Program-made: the position numbers and the translations under genes
Notes under the pieces: model-generated
The model's input: only the letters and a program-made list of their open reading frames with translations
Told to the model about the DNA's origin: nothing
Database searches by the model: none
NCBI GenBank assembly: GCA_021151835.1
Contig: JAGKWO010000033.1
Span: 1-64,000, forward strand
Reading direction: 5' to 3'
DNA: 64,000 bases
Source of the DNA: Gammaproteobacteria bacterium
GTDB lineage: Bacteria > Pseudomonadota > Gammaproteobacteria > Pseudomonadales > Cellvibrionaceae
In this document: piece after piece, positions 1 through 8,504 of the stretch
How positions within the stretch are numbered: position 1 is the first letter of the stretch
How the letters are laid out: each line of letters opens with the position of its first letter

Positions 1-200
1 CCGTCGTCGGATCAACGAAAGATTTAAAGCCAGCCAGCTTGATGCACTTTAACCGCATAGTTCCACATCACCATTATTTGTATCTAGCCAGGTTTTTAGC
101 AGCCGGGGCGCCCCCACCTCCGACCACACCTGTTCAATATTTATCCGCAGGCAAGCTGTTTGCCTAGCTATTTGATTTGGTTAATGTTTTTCAGAGCAGC

Positions 201-243
201 AAAAAAAATCCCGCCCCTGTAAAAAACATTTAAGGGCGGGATT
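201..243 (-). terminator. Rho-independent terminator of the ccm operon
   Basis: AATCCCGCCC (207-216) pairs perfectly with GGGCGGGATT (234-243). Read on the minus strand the hairpin is followed by eight T residues (201-208 are all A on the plus strand). It lies about 110 bases after ccmI and is the likely end of the leftward ccm transcript. Confidence 0.85.
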
Positions 244-325
244 CTACACATTTACGCCGCGCTTTACACCCGCCGTGAAACACAAAGCCAAACAGGTCAA
301 AAAAGCGCATAAATTTTGTTCAAAT

Positions 326-351
326 CCAGCAAGATCGGTTGATCTTGCTGG
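326..351 (-). terminator. Perfect hairpin directly after the ccmI stop
   Basis: CCAGCAAGATC (326-336) and GATCTTGCTGG (341-351) form an 11-bp perfect stem with a 4-base loop, 4 bases after the ccmI stop codon. There is no clean T run on the minus strand, so it may act as a 3'-end RNA stabiliser or weak terminator ahead of the stronger one at 201-243. Confidence 0.55.
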
Positions 352-355
352 CAGA

Positions 356-1636
356 TTACTTCACCTGGTGATCAATTATGACATTGACGACTGCACCGGC
401 CGTATTGAGGTCAACAGGCCCCAAATTACCTTCCCAATCGCCAGGCTTGGACGCCGCCGTACCATCATTGGATATACGAGCCACTACCTCTACTTTATCT
501 ACAGTACCCAGGCTCATTGCCGGAGTCATGGCCATAGACTCATTCAATAGAACCACCCTCGGCAAGTCAGATACTTTTACACGATCAATCGCCAACGGCA
601 TTTTGGCTCCCTGGTAGGCACGAGCATAGACAAAGACCACCTGATCAGGCTGGGCCTTCACCCCGTCGGCAAGGCTTACATGAATACCGATCTGGCGCCC
701 ATTCCGCGCCCGCTCCAGATCCCCAACAGTCCCACCCTCGGCAAAATACAATGTGGCGGCACGCTCAATACCTGCGGAGAGCGATTGACCGGTAGGCGTA
801 TCTTCACCAACCAGCTTCACCACTCGCTCCCAGTGCTTCATCGCATTGATGTAATCCTTTTTGGAAAACGCATCGATACCCGCCAAGCCCAAAGCCATAG
901 TGTTATCCGGCTCAGCTTTCAATACCTTGGCTACCAGATCACTAATCGCCGGATTGGTTTGGCGCCCGTCGCGCAGGAACATCGCCTGGGCCAACTCCGC
1001 CATCACCATGGCGGAATCTTTATCGCGCTGCAAGACTTGCTGGTAAGCATTCACCGCTTTATCAAACTCATTCAACTCCATGTAATTGCGCGCGAGGAAA
1101 AACCAGTATTGGAGATGATCCGGAACATCGGCAAGACGCGCCTCTATCAAGCGGTTAACTTCACGCGTGCGCACCGGATCAGGGTTGCGCCCGGCCTTTA
1201 TATCCTCAGCATCAAGTTGCTGTTTCAATTCTTGCGCCTGACGCACTTCCACATCAGCACTGCTACCCAGGTGGTGATACAAACCCCAGGCGCCCACCAG
1301 TACCAGCACCGCCACAGCGGCAAGGGTTTTAATTCCAAATTTCCCCGCCGCGGTCGGCAATGCTGCGCGTACGCTTGCCTCGTCATCCAGTAGCGTTCGT
1401 TCTTGCTCGAGTTTTAATTGATCGTACTGGGCCTGATCGATACGACCATCGGCCAGTTGCACATCAAGCTCGCCGATATGTTCGCGATACAAACGGATAT
1501 TTTCTTCCAAACGGGCATTTACTTCCGTGGCGAGAGCAACGGTGGTTGCTTCTTTACGCTGCCGTAATAACGGCCAGAACACAAAACCCAACGCGATTAA
1601 ACACAGGAGCGATGCCCCTACCCACAAGGACATCAT
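356..1636 (-). CDS. ccmI: Cytochrome c maturation protein CcmI (TPR apocytochrome chaperone)
   Basis: CcmI holds apocytochrome c for the haem ligation complex (CcmF/CcmH) on the periplasmic side of the inner membrane. The 426-residue protein has an N-terminal membrane segment (about 3-22), a cytoplasmic loop, a second membrane segment (about 104-124) and a TPR region (about 170-270) with typical alternating helices. The start overlaps the ccmH stop in an ATGA arrangement (1633-1636), indicating translational coupling. The sequence begins with two methionines; either could be used. It is the last gene of the ccm operon, followed by two hairpins. Family assignment rests on position, topology and length. 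Confidence 0.93.
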   Translation of the reverse strand: MMSLWVGASLLCLIALGFVFWPLLRQRKEATTVALATEVNARLEENIRLYREHIGELDVQLADGRIDQAQYDQLKLEQERTLLDDEASVRAALPTAAGKFGIKTLAAVAVLVLVGAWGLYHHLGSSADVEVRQAQELKQQLDAEDIKAGRNPDPVRTREVNRLIEARLADVPDHLQYWFFLARNYMELNEFDKAVNAYQQVLQRDKDSAMVMAELAQAMFLRDGRQTNPAISDLVAKVLKAEPDNTMALGLAGIDAFSKKDYINAMKHWERVVKLVGEDTPTGQSLSAGIERAATLYFAEGGTVGDLERARNGRQIGIHVSLADGVKAQPDQVVFVYARAYQGAKMPLAIDRVKVSDLPRVVLLNESMAMTPAMSLGTVDKVEVVARISNDGTAASKPGDWEGNLGPVDLNTAGAVVNVIIDHQVK

Positions 1637-2151
1637 TTGTTTTTCTCCTCGTTATTGTTATCAATCGATTTTGATTGCGGATCATCATGTAATAAGGCAT
1701 CCAGGCGAGCGCGCTCCTGCTGGGTCAAGCCCGAATCCACTTCTACCGCTAAACGGCGACGCTTGCGTACTATCAACAATAAAAGTATTGCACCCAATAC
1801 CAACAGTAAAACCGGTGCAGCCCACAGCAGCATGGTTGCAGGACTTAAACGCGGGCGATACAAAATAAACTCGCCGTAACGCTCAACCATAAAGCTCACA
1901 ATTTCCTGATCGCTCTTACCTGATTCAATCATCAGATAAAGTTCGTTACGTAAATCCATAGCAATAGGAGAATCAGATCCGGAAAGATTTTGGTTCTGAC
2001 ATTTTGGACAGCGCATTTCATCGATAAAGCTTTGGTAACGTTGCCGATCAATATCATTCTTGAATTCGTGAACTTCAATTGCCGCAAAACCTGTTTGCGC
2101 AGCAACCAGAAGGCTAAACACGGCAAATGCTTTTGTTAGAATCTTGTACAT
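1633..2151 (-). CDS. ccmH: Cytochrome c maturation protein CcmH (thiol oxidoreductase)
   Basis: CcmH reduces the cysteines of apocytochrome c before haem attachment, working with CcmG and CcmF. The 172-residue protein has an N-terminal signal or anchor (1-24), the diagnostic redox motif RCPKCQNQN (C48 and C51) and a membrane segment near 105-128, followed by a charged cytoplasmic tail. The length matches the short CcmH of pseudomonads, with CcmI as a separate protein. It is separated from ccmG by 636 bases that hold two tRNA genes on the other strand, so it may need its own promoter. It overlaps ccmI by 4 bases. Confidence 0.95.
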   Translation of the reverse strand: MYKILTKAFAVFSLLVAAQTGFAAIEVHEFKNDIDRQRYQSFIDEMRCPKCQNQNLSGSDSPIAMDLRNELYLMIESGKSDQEIVSFMVERYGEFILYRPRLSPATMLLWAAPVLLLVLGAILLLLIVRKRRRLAVEVDSGLTQQERARLDALLHDDPQSKSIDNNNEEKNK

Positions 2152-2309
2152 GACTTATTCCAGATACGCGAAAAATTCTGCGCGAGTATAACAACTCACA
2201 AGCCCCGCGGGAAACTTTACCGGCAAGCCCAAAAAACAATCACAAGTGTTTGTTTTCCATCCATTTTTTACAAATTTTTCAAAAAAATGACGAATCTGTT
2301 AAAAAAAGG

Positions 2310-2337
2310 TTGACCGATAGTTTTACATGATTAGAAT
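2310..2337 (+). promoter_or_regulatory. Sigma-70 promoter of the tRNA-Val/tRNA-Asp pair
   Basis: TTGACC (2310-2315), a 16-base spacer and TAGAAT (2332-2337) lie 42 bases before tRNA-Val. The -10 box is followed by the GC-rich stretch ACGCGCC, the type of discriminator found at stringently controlled stable-RNA promoters. Confidence 0.75.
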
Positions 2338-2379
2338 ACGCGCCACCAACAAGGTGAGCGCTGAAAAGCGTGAAATCCT

Positions 2380-2455
2380 GGGCGGTTAGCTCAGTTGGTA
2401 GAGCAATGCCCTTACAAGGCATGGGTCACAAGTTCGAGTCTTGTACCGCCCACCA
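2380..2455 (+). tRNA. tRNA-Val (anticodon TAC)
   Basis: A 76-base cloverleaf. The acceptor GGGCGGT pairs with ACCGCCC, the anticodon loop is CTTACAA (anticodon TAC), the T-loop is GTTCGAG, and the CCA (2453-2455) is encoded. It lies between ccmG and ccmH on the strand opposite to those genes. Confidence 0.97.
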
Positions 2456-2458
2456 CTC

Positions 2459-2680
2459 TTACTCAAAAGGTAGCTGTGGTTTTTGTGACGCTGCGGACCG
2501 GTAGTTCAGTCGGTTAGAATGCCGGCCTGTCACGCCGGAGGTCGCGGGTTCGAGCCCCGTCCGGTCCGCCACTATATCTGCTTTGATGTGCTTATACGCG
2601 TAGATGCCCACATAAGTAATCATTACACAACTTAAAATAATGATTATCAAACCAAGCACCACTACCGAATCCAGATACAT
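2459..2680 (-). CDS. Possible small membrane protein, partly antisense to tRNA-Asp
   Basis: A 73-codon reading frame starts behind a near-ideal ribosome site (GGAGGTGA, 5 bases before ATG at 2678-2680). Its first 30 or so residues form one strong hydrophobic segment (MYLDSVVVLGLIIIILSC...) and look like a real single-span mini-protein. The C-terminal half reads across the antisense of tRNA-Asp and has the RTGLEPATSG sequence that commonly arises from translating that tRNA backwards, so this half is suspicious. It lies just upstream of ccmH on the same strand and may mark the start of a ccmHI transcript. The function is not recognised, and the frame could be fortuitous. Confidence 0.35.
   Translation of the reverse strand: MYLDSVVVLGLIIIILSCVMITYVGIYAYKHIKADIVADRTGLEPATSGVTGRHSNRLNYRSAASQKPQLPFE
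2495..2571 (+). tRNA. tRNA-Asp (anticodon GTC)
   Basis: A 77-base cloverleaf. The acceptor GGACCGG pairs with CCGGTCC, the anticodon loop is CTGTCAC (anticodon GTC), the T-arm contains GGTTCGAGCC, and CCA (2569-2571) is encoded. It lies 39 bases after tRNA-Val and is presumably co-transcribed with it. Confidence 0.97.
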
Positions 2681-2787
2681 AAATCACCTCCGCGTTTACT
2701 GTTGATAAATTCAGTGTACGCGCAGATAAAAAAAGGGATTTGATATGCATCAAATCCCCCGGTTTGGATGAATCAATACCTTCACTA

Positions 2788-3333
2788 CTATTTCAGGCTT
2801 TCATATATTGGCTTGATAGTTTCATTCCAGTTTCTTTCATTTACATCGCCGATATGTTTATAGCGGATAATGCCCGCCTTATCGACGACATAGGTTTCCG
2901 GTGCACCGAAAACCCCGAGGTTTAAACCCAAACGCCCATCGGCATCGACCACACTAAACACGTAGGGATTATGTAACTCAGCCAACCATCTTTGCGCATC
3001 CTCATCATTATCCTTGTAATTAATACCGTAGATAGTGATCCCCTGCGCCCTCAATTTATTAAGGAACTCATGCTCCTGGCGACAAGTCACACACCAGGTT
3101 GCCCACACGTTCACCAAACTTGCTTTGCCCTTATACATCTCTGCCGTAGCCGTAACCAACCCATCCGGATTTTCCGGAGCAGGTAATACCGGCAATTCAA
3201 ATGCCGGAATAGGCTTGTTCAACAGCGCGGACGGCATGTCATTCGGGTTTAATGAAAGCCCGCGCCAGAACAACACCGCCAACACCGCAAAAATAATTAA
3301 CGGTATAAATAAAAAAAGTCGTTGTTTATTCAT
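2788..3333 (-). CDS. ccmG: Thiol:disulfide interchange protein CcmG/DsbE
   Basis: A membrane-anchored periplasmic thioredoxin that keeps CcmH or apocytochrome cysteines reduced. The protein is 181 residues long with a single N-terminal anchor (about 5-24), the active site WCVTC (C81 and C84) and the family's GAPETY cis-proline loop (about 143-148). Its start overlaps the ccmF stop by 8 bases. It is the last gene of the contiguous ccmA-G block; the next ccm gene is displaced by two tRNA genes. Confidence 0.96.
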   Translation of the reverse strand: MNKQRLFLFIPLIIFAVLAVLFWRGLSLNPNDMPSALLNKPIPAFELPVLPAPENPDGLVTATAEMYKGKASLVNVWATWCVTCRQEHEFLNKLRAQGITIYGINYKDNDEDAQRWLAELHNPYVFSVVDADGRLGLNLGVFGAPETYVVDKAGIIRYKHIGDVNERNWNETIKPIYESLK

Positions 3334-5332
3334 TTACTAACTTTCCCGCTGGAACTTCTGTTGCGGGCAACTCGCGCTTAACCGCCTTGCGATAACGTTT
3401 ATCTGCTACAGCCAGTATTGCACCGAAGGCCATCATTAGTGCGCCCAACCAGATCCAGCGTACAAATGGCTTCAAATGAACACGCATCGCCCACGCCGTG
3501 TCGGTCAGTGGTTCACCCATTGCCACATATAAATCACGGAAGAAACCAACATCCAATGCCACTTCCGTCATAGTGTTGCCCGATGCAAGGTAACGACGCT
3601 TCTGCGGTTTCATTTCCCGCAAAAATTTGCCATCTTGCATCACTTTGATAACGGCTTGTTCAGCCTGGTAGTTAGGGCCGTCAATGTGCTCCAGTTTTTC
3701 CAACACAAATTCGTATTCAACCACTTCAACGTGCTGCCCTACTTCCATGCGAATATCACGCTGCTCGGTGTAAATGCTGGTAAGGCCGATACCTGCTACG
3801 GTTACCGCAATACCGGCGTGCGCAACAATCATCGCATAGTAGCTCAAACTTAATTTTTTCAAGCCTGCCAGAATATTTTCAGCATTGCGCAAGCGATGCC
3901 AAATGTCCGCAATCAATGAAATAAAAATCCAGCTCGCAATAAATACCGCTAACGCCGCGAGGATTTCATATTTGTCGCGATAGAAAAATGGAAATGCCAG
4001 ACCGATTGCCAAACTGATTACCCATGGCTTCCACAAAAGCTGGAGCATTTGCTTTACCGAAGTGCGCTTCCAGTTGGCGATGGGACCAAATGCCATCAAC
4101 AGGCACAACAAACCCATCAACGGCAAAAAGAACAAATTAAAATAAGGTGGGCCTACCGAAATTTTGCCTAAACCCAATGCATCTGCGATTAACGGATACA
4201 ATGTTCCGAGCAACACCATAATCATAATAATGGTGAGCAAAATATTGTTGCCTAACAACAGGGTTTCGCGCGAGAACCAGTCAAAACCGGTTGAACCTTT
4301 CACTACCGGTGCACGCAAGGCATAAAGCGTTAGCGATGCACCAACCACCACCAGCAAAAATCCCAATACAAAAACGCCGCGCTCAGGATCGTTCGCAAAT
4401 GCATGTACCGACGTTAAAACACCTGAGCGAACCAGGAAGGTTCCCAACAAACTTAATGAAAACGTAAAAATTGCCAGCAGGATTGTCCAGCTCTTGAAGA
4501 GGCTGCGCTTTTCGGTAACGGCCAATGAGTGAATCAATGCAGTACCAATCAACCAGGGCAAGAAGGAGGCATTTTCTACCGGGTCCCAAAACCACCAACC
4601 ACCCCAACCCAATTCGTAATAAGCCCACCAACTGCCGAGCGCAATACCGACCGATAAAAATCCCCAGGCCATAGTTGCCCAGGGGCGAGACCAACGCGCC
4701 CAGGCACTATCAAGACGGCCGGTTAACAAGGCCGCAATTGCAAATGCAAAGCTTACGCTGAAGCCGACATAACCCATGTATAAAACCGGAGGGTGGATAA
4801 TCAAACCAATATCTTGCAGCAACGGATTCAGGTCGCTGCCGTCCTGCGGCGGAATTGGCAAAATGCGGTCAAACGGATTGGAGGTTAATAAAATAAACAG
4901 CAGAAAACCGACAGCGACAAAACCTAAAATTGACAGCACGCGCGCTTGCATATCCAGCGGCAAGGATTTGCTGAAAATAGCGACGGCAAATGTCCAGCCC
5001 GAAAGCATTAAAATCCAGAGTAATAATGAACCTTCATGGCCCCCCCAGACCGCGCTTATTTTGTAATAAACCGGCAACAGTGAATTGGAATTGGAAGCAA
5101 CATATTTCACCGAGAAATCGTCGTGGATAAACGAATAAACCAGGCAGAAAAAAGAAAAGGCAACGAAGATAAAAAATCCGACTGCCAGTGAGCGCGCCGA
5201 TTGCATCAATAAAGTGCTGCCAAGATAAGTGCCGCTTAACGGCAAAACAAATAAAGCGACACTTAAACAAAGCGAAAGAATTAACGCAAACTGTCCTAAT
5301 TCAGGAGCCAATTGAACAAAATCAAGCACCAT
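3326..5332 (-). CDS. ccmF: Cytochrome c haem lyase subunit CcmF
   Basis: CcmF is the integral-membrane core of the haem lyase that receives haem from CcmE and joins it to apocytochrome c. The 668-residue multispanning protein carries the WGGHEGSLLLW motif (96-106), a conserved haem-ligand histidine region (IIHPPVLYMGY, near 180) and the tryptophan-rich WWD domain (243-261, WGGWWFWDPVENASFLPW). Both length and motifs fit the family. It overlaps ccmE by 11 bases and ccmG by 8, showing a tightly coupled operon. Confidence 0.97.
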   Translation of the reverse strand: MVLDFVQLAPELGQFALILSLCLSVALFVLPLSGTYLGSTLLMQSARSLAVGFFIFVAFSFFCLVYSFIHDDFSVKYVASNSNSLLPVYYKISAVWGGHEGSLLLWILMLSGWTFAVAIFSKSLPLDMQARVLSILGFVAVGFLLFILLTSNPFDRILPIPPQDGSDLNPLLQDIGLIIHPPVLYMGYVGFSVSFAFAIAALLTGRLDSAWARWSRPWATMAWGFLSVGIALGSWWAYYELGWGGWWFWDPVENASFLPWLIGTALIHSLAVTEKRSLFKSWTILLAIFTFSLSLLGTFLVRSGVLTSVHAFANDPERGVFVLGFLLVVVGASLTLYALRAPVVKGSTGFDWFSRETLLLGNNILLTIIMIMVLLGTLYPLIADALGLGKISVGPPYFNLFFLPLMGLLCLLMAFGPIANWKRTSVKQMLQLLWKPWVISLAIGLAFPFFYRDKYEILAALAVFIASWIFISLIADIWHRLRNAENILAGLKKLSLSYYAMIVAHAGIAVTVAGIGLTSIYTEQRDIRMEVGQHVEVVEYEFVLEKLEHIDGPNYQAEQAVIKVMQDGKFLREMKPQKRRYLASGNTMTEVALDVGFFRDLYVAMGEPLTDTAWAMRVHLKPFVRWIWLGALMMAFGAILAVADKRYRKAVKRELPATEVPAGKLVNE

Positions 5333-5786
5333 ATTTCAGGCCCTCGCAGGTTTTTTGATGCTCACCCTTGTCTTTCATCGCTTCAGCAACTTCAGGTGGC
5401 GTGTAGTTTTCATCGTGCTTGGCAAGTACTTCGCTGGCATTAATTTCACCGGATTCGGTCACCACGCCGTTAATTACGGCGGCCTCGCCTTCGGCAAATA
5501 AATCCGGGAGGATGCCGTTGAAATTAACCTTTACATCGGCAATACCGTCAGTAATTAAAAAGTGGATTTCGAGTGAGCTATCAGAACGCTGGACGCTGCC
5601 CGGTTTTACACAACCACCCGCACGAATGCGGGTGTTGTGGGGAACATCACCAGAGGCAATTTTGCTGGGAGGGTAAAACAGGTTGATATTTTCACGCAAC
5701 GCGTAAGCCATCAGGCCAACAGCAATGCTGGAAAACACCACAATAAAAATCACGATCATTAAACGTTGTTTGCGCACCGGATGCAT
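5322..5786 (-). CDS. ccmE: Haem chaperone CcmE
   Basis: CcmE covalently binds haem and carries it from CcmABCD to CcmF in the periplasm. The 154-residue protein has an N-terminal membrane anchor (about 9-29), a beta-barrel domain and the haem-binding signature HDENY (H124 and Y128), followed by a flexible tail. The C-terminus overlaps the start of ccmF by 11 bases. It is a standard family member. Confidence 0.97.
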   Translation of the reverse strand: MHPVRKQRLMIVIFIVVFSSIAVGLMAYALRENINLFYPPSKIASGDVPHNTRIRAGGCVKPGSVQRSDSSLEIHFLITDGIADVKVNFNGILPDLFAEGEAAVINGVVTESGEINASEVLAKHDENYTPPEVAEAMKDKGEHQKTCEGLKYGA

Positions 5787-5817
5787 GGTTTTGAATCTCT
5801 ATAAACGAATCGAATAA

Positions 5818-6024
5818 TTACTCAAGACCCTGTCCGTCGGGATTACTCTGAGCCAGCTTTTGCAGTTTTTGCTGCTGCTTGAAAAACGCTTTCTGTTGCA
5901 GGACCGGGCTTACCAATAAATAGGCAAGCGCAACAAAGGTAATGCCGTAAGCAGCCCAAACATAGGGGCCATGGTTATTCATGGCAATAAAATCGGCGAA
6001 GCTTTCAAATTGAAATTTCATCAT
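5818..6024 (-). CDS. ccmD: Haem exporter small subunit CcmD
   Basis: CcmD is a small membrane protein needed to release holo-CcmE from the CcmABC complex. The 68-residue protein has one membrane segment (about 21-41) with a positively charged cytoplasmic tail. It lies between ccmC (8 bases away) and ccmE (31 bases), its normal place. The sequence is poorly conserved in this family, so the call rests on size, topology and order. Confidence 0.88.
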   Translation of the reverse strand: MMKFQFESFADFIAMNNHGPYVWAAYGITFVALAYLLVSPVLQQKAFFKQQQKLQKLAQSNPDGQGLE

Positions 6025-6032
6025 TAATACCT

Positions 6033-6776
6033 TTATTTGCGATTAGCAACCAGATCATTAACCCATTGGGTACGATTTTCCCTGCGCAAAATTTCTACAC
6101 GGGTATACAGCAACAATACCAACGCATAGAAACAATAAAATCCGATAACCATGATCAACAACGGGTACAGCATCGACGGATCAATTGTGGACTTCCCGGT
6201 AAATTTAATCGTCGCCGGTTGGTGCAGCGTATTCCACCAATCAACAGATTTATAAATGATAGGGATATTGACCATCCCTACCAATGCCAGTACCGCACTG
6301 GATTTATCAGCGGTATCGCGCTGCTGATAGGCTTGCTGCAACGCGATCATACCGAGATATAGAAAAAACAATATCAGCATGGACGTAATACGGGCATCCC
6401 ACTCCCACCAGGTCCCCCAGGTTGGCTTACCCCAGATGGAACCGGTAACCAACGAAATAAATGTGAGCAAGGCACCAATCGGGGCCGCAGATTTCATCAC
6501 CATAAATGGTAATTTCATTTTCCAGATCAGCCCCACCGCCCCGGAAATTGCCATGATGTAATAACCCGCAAGCGCGAGGAATGCAGCAGGTACATGAATA
6601 TAAATGATGCGGTAGCTATTGCCTTGTTTGTAATCCGCCGGCGCAAATGCCAACCCCCATACTGCACCGGTAACAATCAGTGCAATGCTGATAACGGTGA
6701 GCCAGGGAAGCCAGGGGCTGGTTTTTTCATAAAACCAGCGCGGAGAGCCCAAACGATGAAACCACTGCCATGCCAT
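6033..6776 (-). CDS. ccmC: Haem exporter protein CcmC
   Basis: CcmC presents haem to CcmE at the outer face of the inner membrane. The 247-residue protein has six predicted membrane segments, the tryptophan-rich WWD motif WGTWWEWDAR (120-129) and the conserved periplasmic histidines (the first at H61 in YIHVPAA). It belongs to the same haem-handling superfamily as CcmF. It lies between ccmB and ccmD. Confidence 0.97.
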   Translation of the reverse strand: MAWQWFHRLGSPRWFYEKTSPWLPWLTVISIALIVTGAVWGLAFAPADYKQGNSYRIIYIHVPAAFLALAGYYIMAISGAVGLIWKMKLPFMVMKSAAPIGALLTFISLVTGSIWGKPTWGTWWEWDARITSMLILFFLYLGMIALQQAYQQRDTADKSSAVLALVGMVNIPIIYKSVDWWNTLHQPATIKFTGKSTIDPSMLYPLLIMVIGFYCFYALVLLLYTRVEILRRENRTQWVNDLVANRK

Positions 6777-6814
6777 AGTTGCCTACCTTCAAAGTATTTT
6801 TCGTCGTTATTGTT

Positions 6815-7507
6815 TTAACCATTACTGCTGATTTTTAACGCACCCAATGCTGCAATCGGTGCAAGAACAATTGCCAGCGCCAGAAAAGCGCCGAGTACTG
6901 CCAGTTGCATGCCAATCGCCCCGCCCTGGATGGCAGTCTGAACCGCGCTGGCACCAAAAATTAATACCGGGATATATAACGGCATTACGATCAGCGAAAG
7001 CAATAAACCGCCTTTACGCAAGGATACCGTAAGTGCCGCCCCGACTGCGCCAATCAAACTCATGGATGCTGTGCCCAATGCGAGGGAAACAAGTAATGGC
7101 AGGAATCCTTTCGCCGGCAAATGCAGCATCAACCCCAGCAATGGTGCCATCAAGGTCACGGGAAAACCGGACACCAGCCAATGCACCAGAATCTTGGCCA
7201 TTACCGTGAAATACAGGGATTGCGGGCTGATCAACATTTGCTCCAGCGATCCATCCTCAAAATCGCTGCGGAACAAACCATCGAGGGATAATAGCGTCGC
7301 TAACAGCGCCATCACCCACACAATACCCGGCGCCAGCAACACCAATACCGACTTTTCCGGGCTCACACCCAACGGAATCAACGTCACTGCAATCAGGAAG
7401 AACACCAGTGGATTGGTTAACTCCGCCTTATGGCGCGCGGCAACCAACAAATCACGGCGAAGGCTGGCGCTGAATCCACCCAGCAATGAAGCAGGTTGAT
7501 TAACCAT
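6815..7507 (-). CDS. ccmB: Haem ABC exporter permease CcmB
   Basis: CcmB is the membrane subunit paired with the CcmA ATPase; the complex uses ATP to release haem-loaded CcmE. The 230-residue protein has about six membrane spans and the typical FEDGSLEQMLISP segment (about 82-94) characteristic of CcmB. It overlaps ccmA by 8 bases. Confidence 0.96.
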   Translation of the reverse strand: MVNQPASLLGGFSASLRRDLLVAARHKAELTNPLVFFLIAVTLIPLGVSPEKSVLVLLAPGIVWVMALLATLLSLDGLFRSDFEDGSLEQMLISPQSLYFTVMAKILVHWLVSGFPVTLMAPLLGLMLHLPAKGFLPLLVSLALGTASMSLIGAVGAALTVSLRKGGLLLSLIVMPLYIPVLIFGASAVQTAIQGGAIGMQLAVLGAFLALAIVLAPIAALGALKISSNG

Positions 7508-8228
7508 GCGCTACCGCCCCGCTGTCTTTTTGTGCGCTACCATCTTTTTGTGCGCCACTCAGACCATGCCATTCTGATTTGGTTTGGTTTGTCGAGCGCG
7601 GGCGATAATCCTGTAAATTCACCAACCGCAATTGCGGCAAAGTCAGATCCTGGTGCGAAGTTAGTATCACCACCCCGCCTTGCGCCGATTGACGTGCGAT
7701 CAGGACTTCCAATTGGCTGACACCCAGCTTATCGATTGCGGTAAAAGGTTCGTCGAGAATCCAGATACGCGCTTCCGCCAGATGCAAGCGCGCCAGGGCC
7801 ACCCGCCGCAATTGGCCGGCAGATAATTGGTAGCAAGGGGTATCTTCATAACCATACAGGCCAACTGCTGCCAGGGCCTCATCAATACTGATACGACCAC
7901 CGGTTTGGGCCAAATACCACGCAAGGTTCTCGGACGGAGTCAGTGATTTTTTAATACCCGGTAAATGCCCAAGATAAAGCCGATCACGTGCAAAGTCCCA
8001 ACTGGCGTCGGGTAGCGGCTTGCCTGCATAGAGGATCTGCCCCTGGTAATCGTTGCTAATGCCAGCCAGCGCGCGCAACAAGGTCGTTTTGCCTGCACCA
8101 TTGGGGCCACCGATTTGCACAACATCGCCGGCAACAACTTGTAAATCCAATCCGGAAAATAACAGACGCTCATCCCGCTCGCAGCCAAGATCACGTAATT
8201 CAAGCAAGGGGGTTGGCGAAGAACTCAT
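7500..8228 (-). CDS. ccmA: Haem ABC exporter ATP-binding protein CcmA
   Basis: CcmA is the cytoplasmic ATPase of the CcmABCD complex. The 242-residue protein has Walker A GPNGAGKTT (41-49), the ABC signature LSAGQ (135-139), Walker B ending in DE (159-160) and a D-loop. It is somewhat longer than usual because of a C-terminal tail with a repeated QKD/GAQKD-like segment. It is the first gene of the operon; the promoter should lie in the 276-base divergent gap before the fliK-like gene. Confidence 0.96.
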   Translation of the reverse strand: MSSSPTPLLELRDLGCERDERLLFSGLDLQVVAGDVVQIGGPNGAGKTTLLRALAGISNDYQGQILYAGKPLPDASWDFARDRLYLGHLPGIKKSLTPSENLAWYLAQTGGRISIDEALAAVGLYGYEDTPCYQLSAGQLRRVALARLHLAEARIWILDEPFTAIDKLGVSQLEVLIARQSAQGGVVILTSHQDLTLPQLRLVNLQDYRPRSTNQTKSEWHGLSGAQKDGSAQKDSGAVAHG

Positions 8229-8504
8229 AGTTATTATGGGCCTATCTATACACTCGGTAATCTACACGCTCGATAAATGGACAACATACAGCGCAACCAA
8301 CATCGAACGGCTAAACGCTGCGTAATGCGGGTAACCTGAAAGGTATGGCTTGGGCTGCAGAAATAAGATTGGCAGCCGCTATACTCTGTAAACTCGGTTA
8401 TAACTAACCATGGTGCACGCGATTATAGCGACCTAAATGCTCGCAACGCATCACAATTTACGATTTTCATCACACAACTGCGATATAAATGGGCATTCGA
8501 GAGC
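8229..8504. promoter_or_regulatory. Divergent promoter region, ccm operon / fliK-like gene
   Basis: This 276-base gap separates the leftward ccmA and the rightward fliK-like gene and must hold promoters for both. A TATACT box (8380-8385) is present, but I could not match it to a convincing -35 at normal spacing, so no promoter is assigned. Confidence 0.4.

Larger units (their letters stand above)
1..355. other. Non-coding left edge of window
   Basis: No convincing gene is seen in the first 355 bases. The stretch holds two hairpins that follow ccmI on the minus strand, described separately. The leftmost 200 bases show no recognisable coding or RNA signal; they may be the flank of a gene lying outside the window. 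Confidence 0.5.

Noticed and set aside
680..1393. 237-codon rightward frame
   Set aside because: A shadow of ccmI on the other strand; the ccmI frame has family motifs and operon context.
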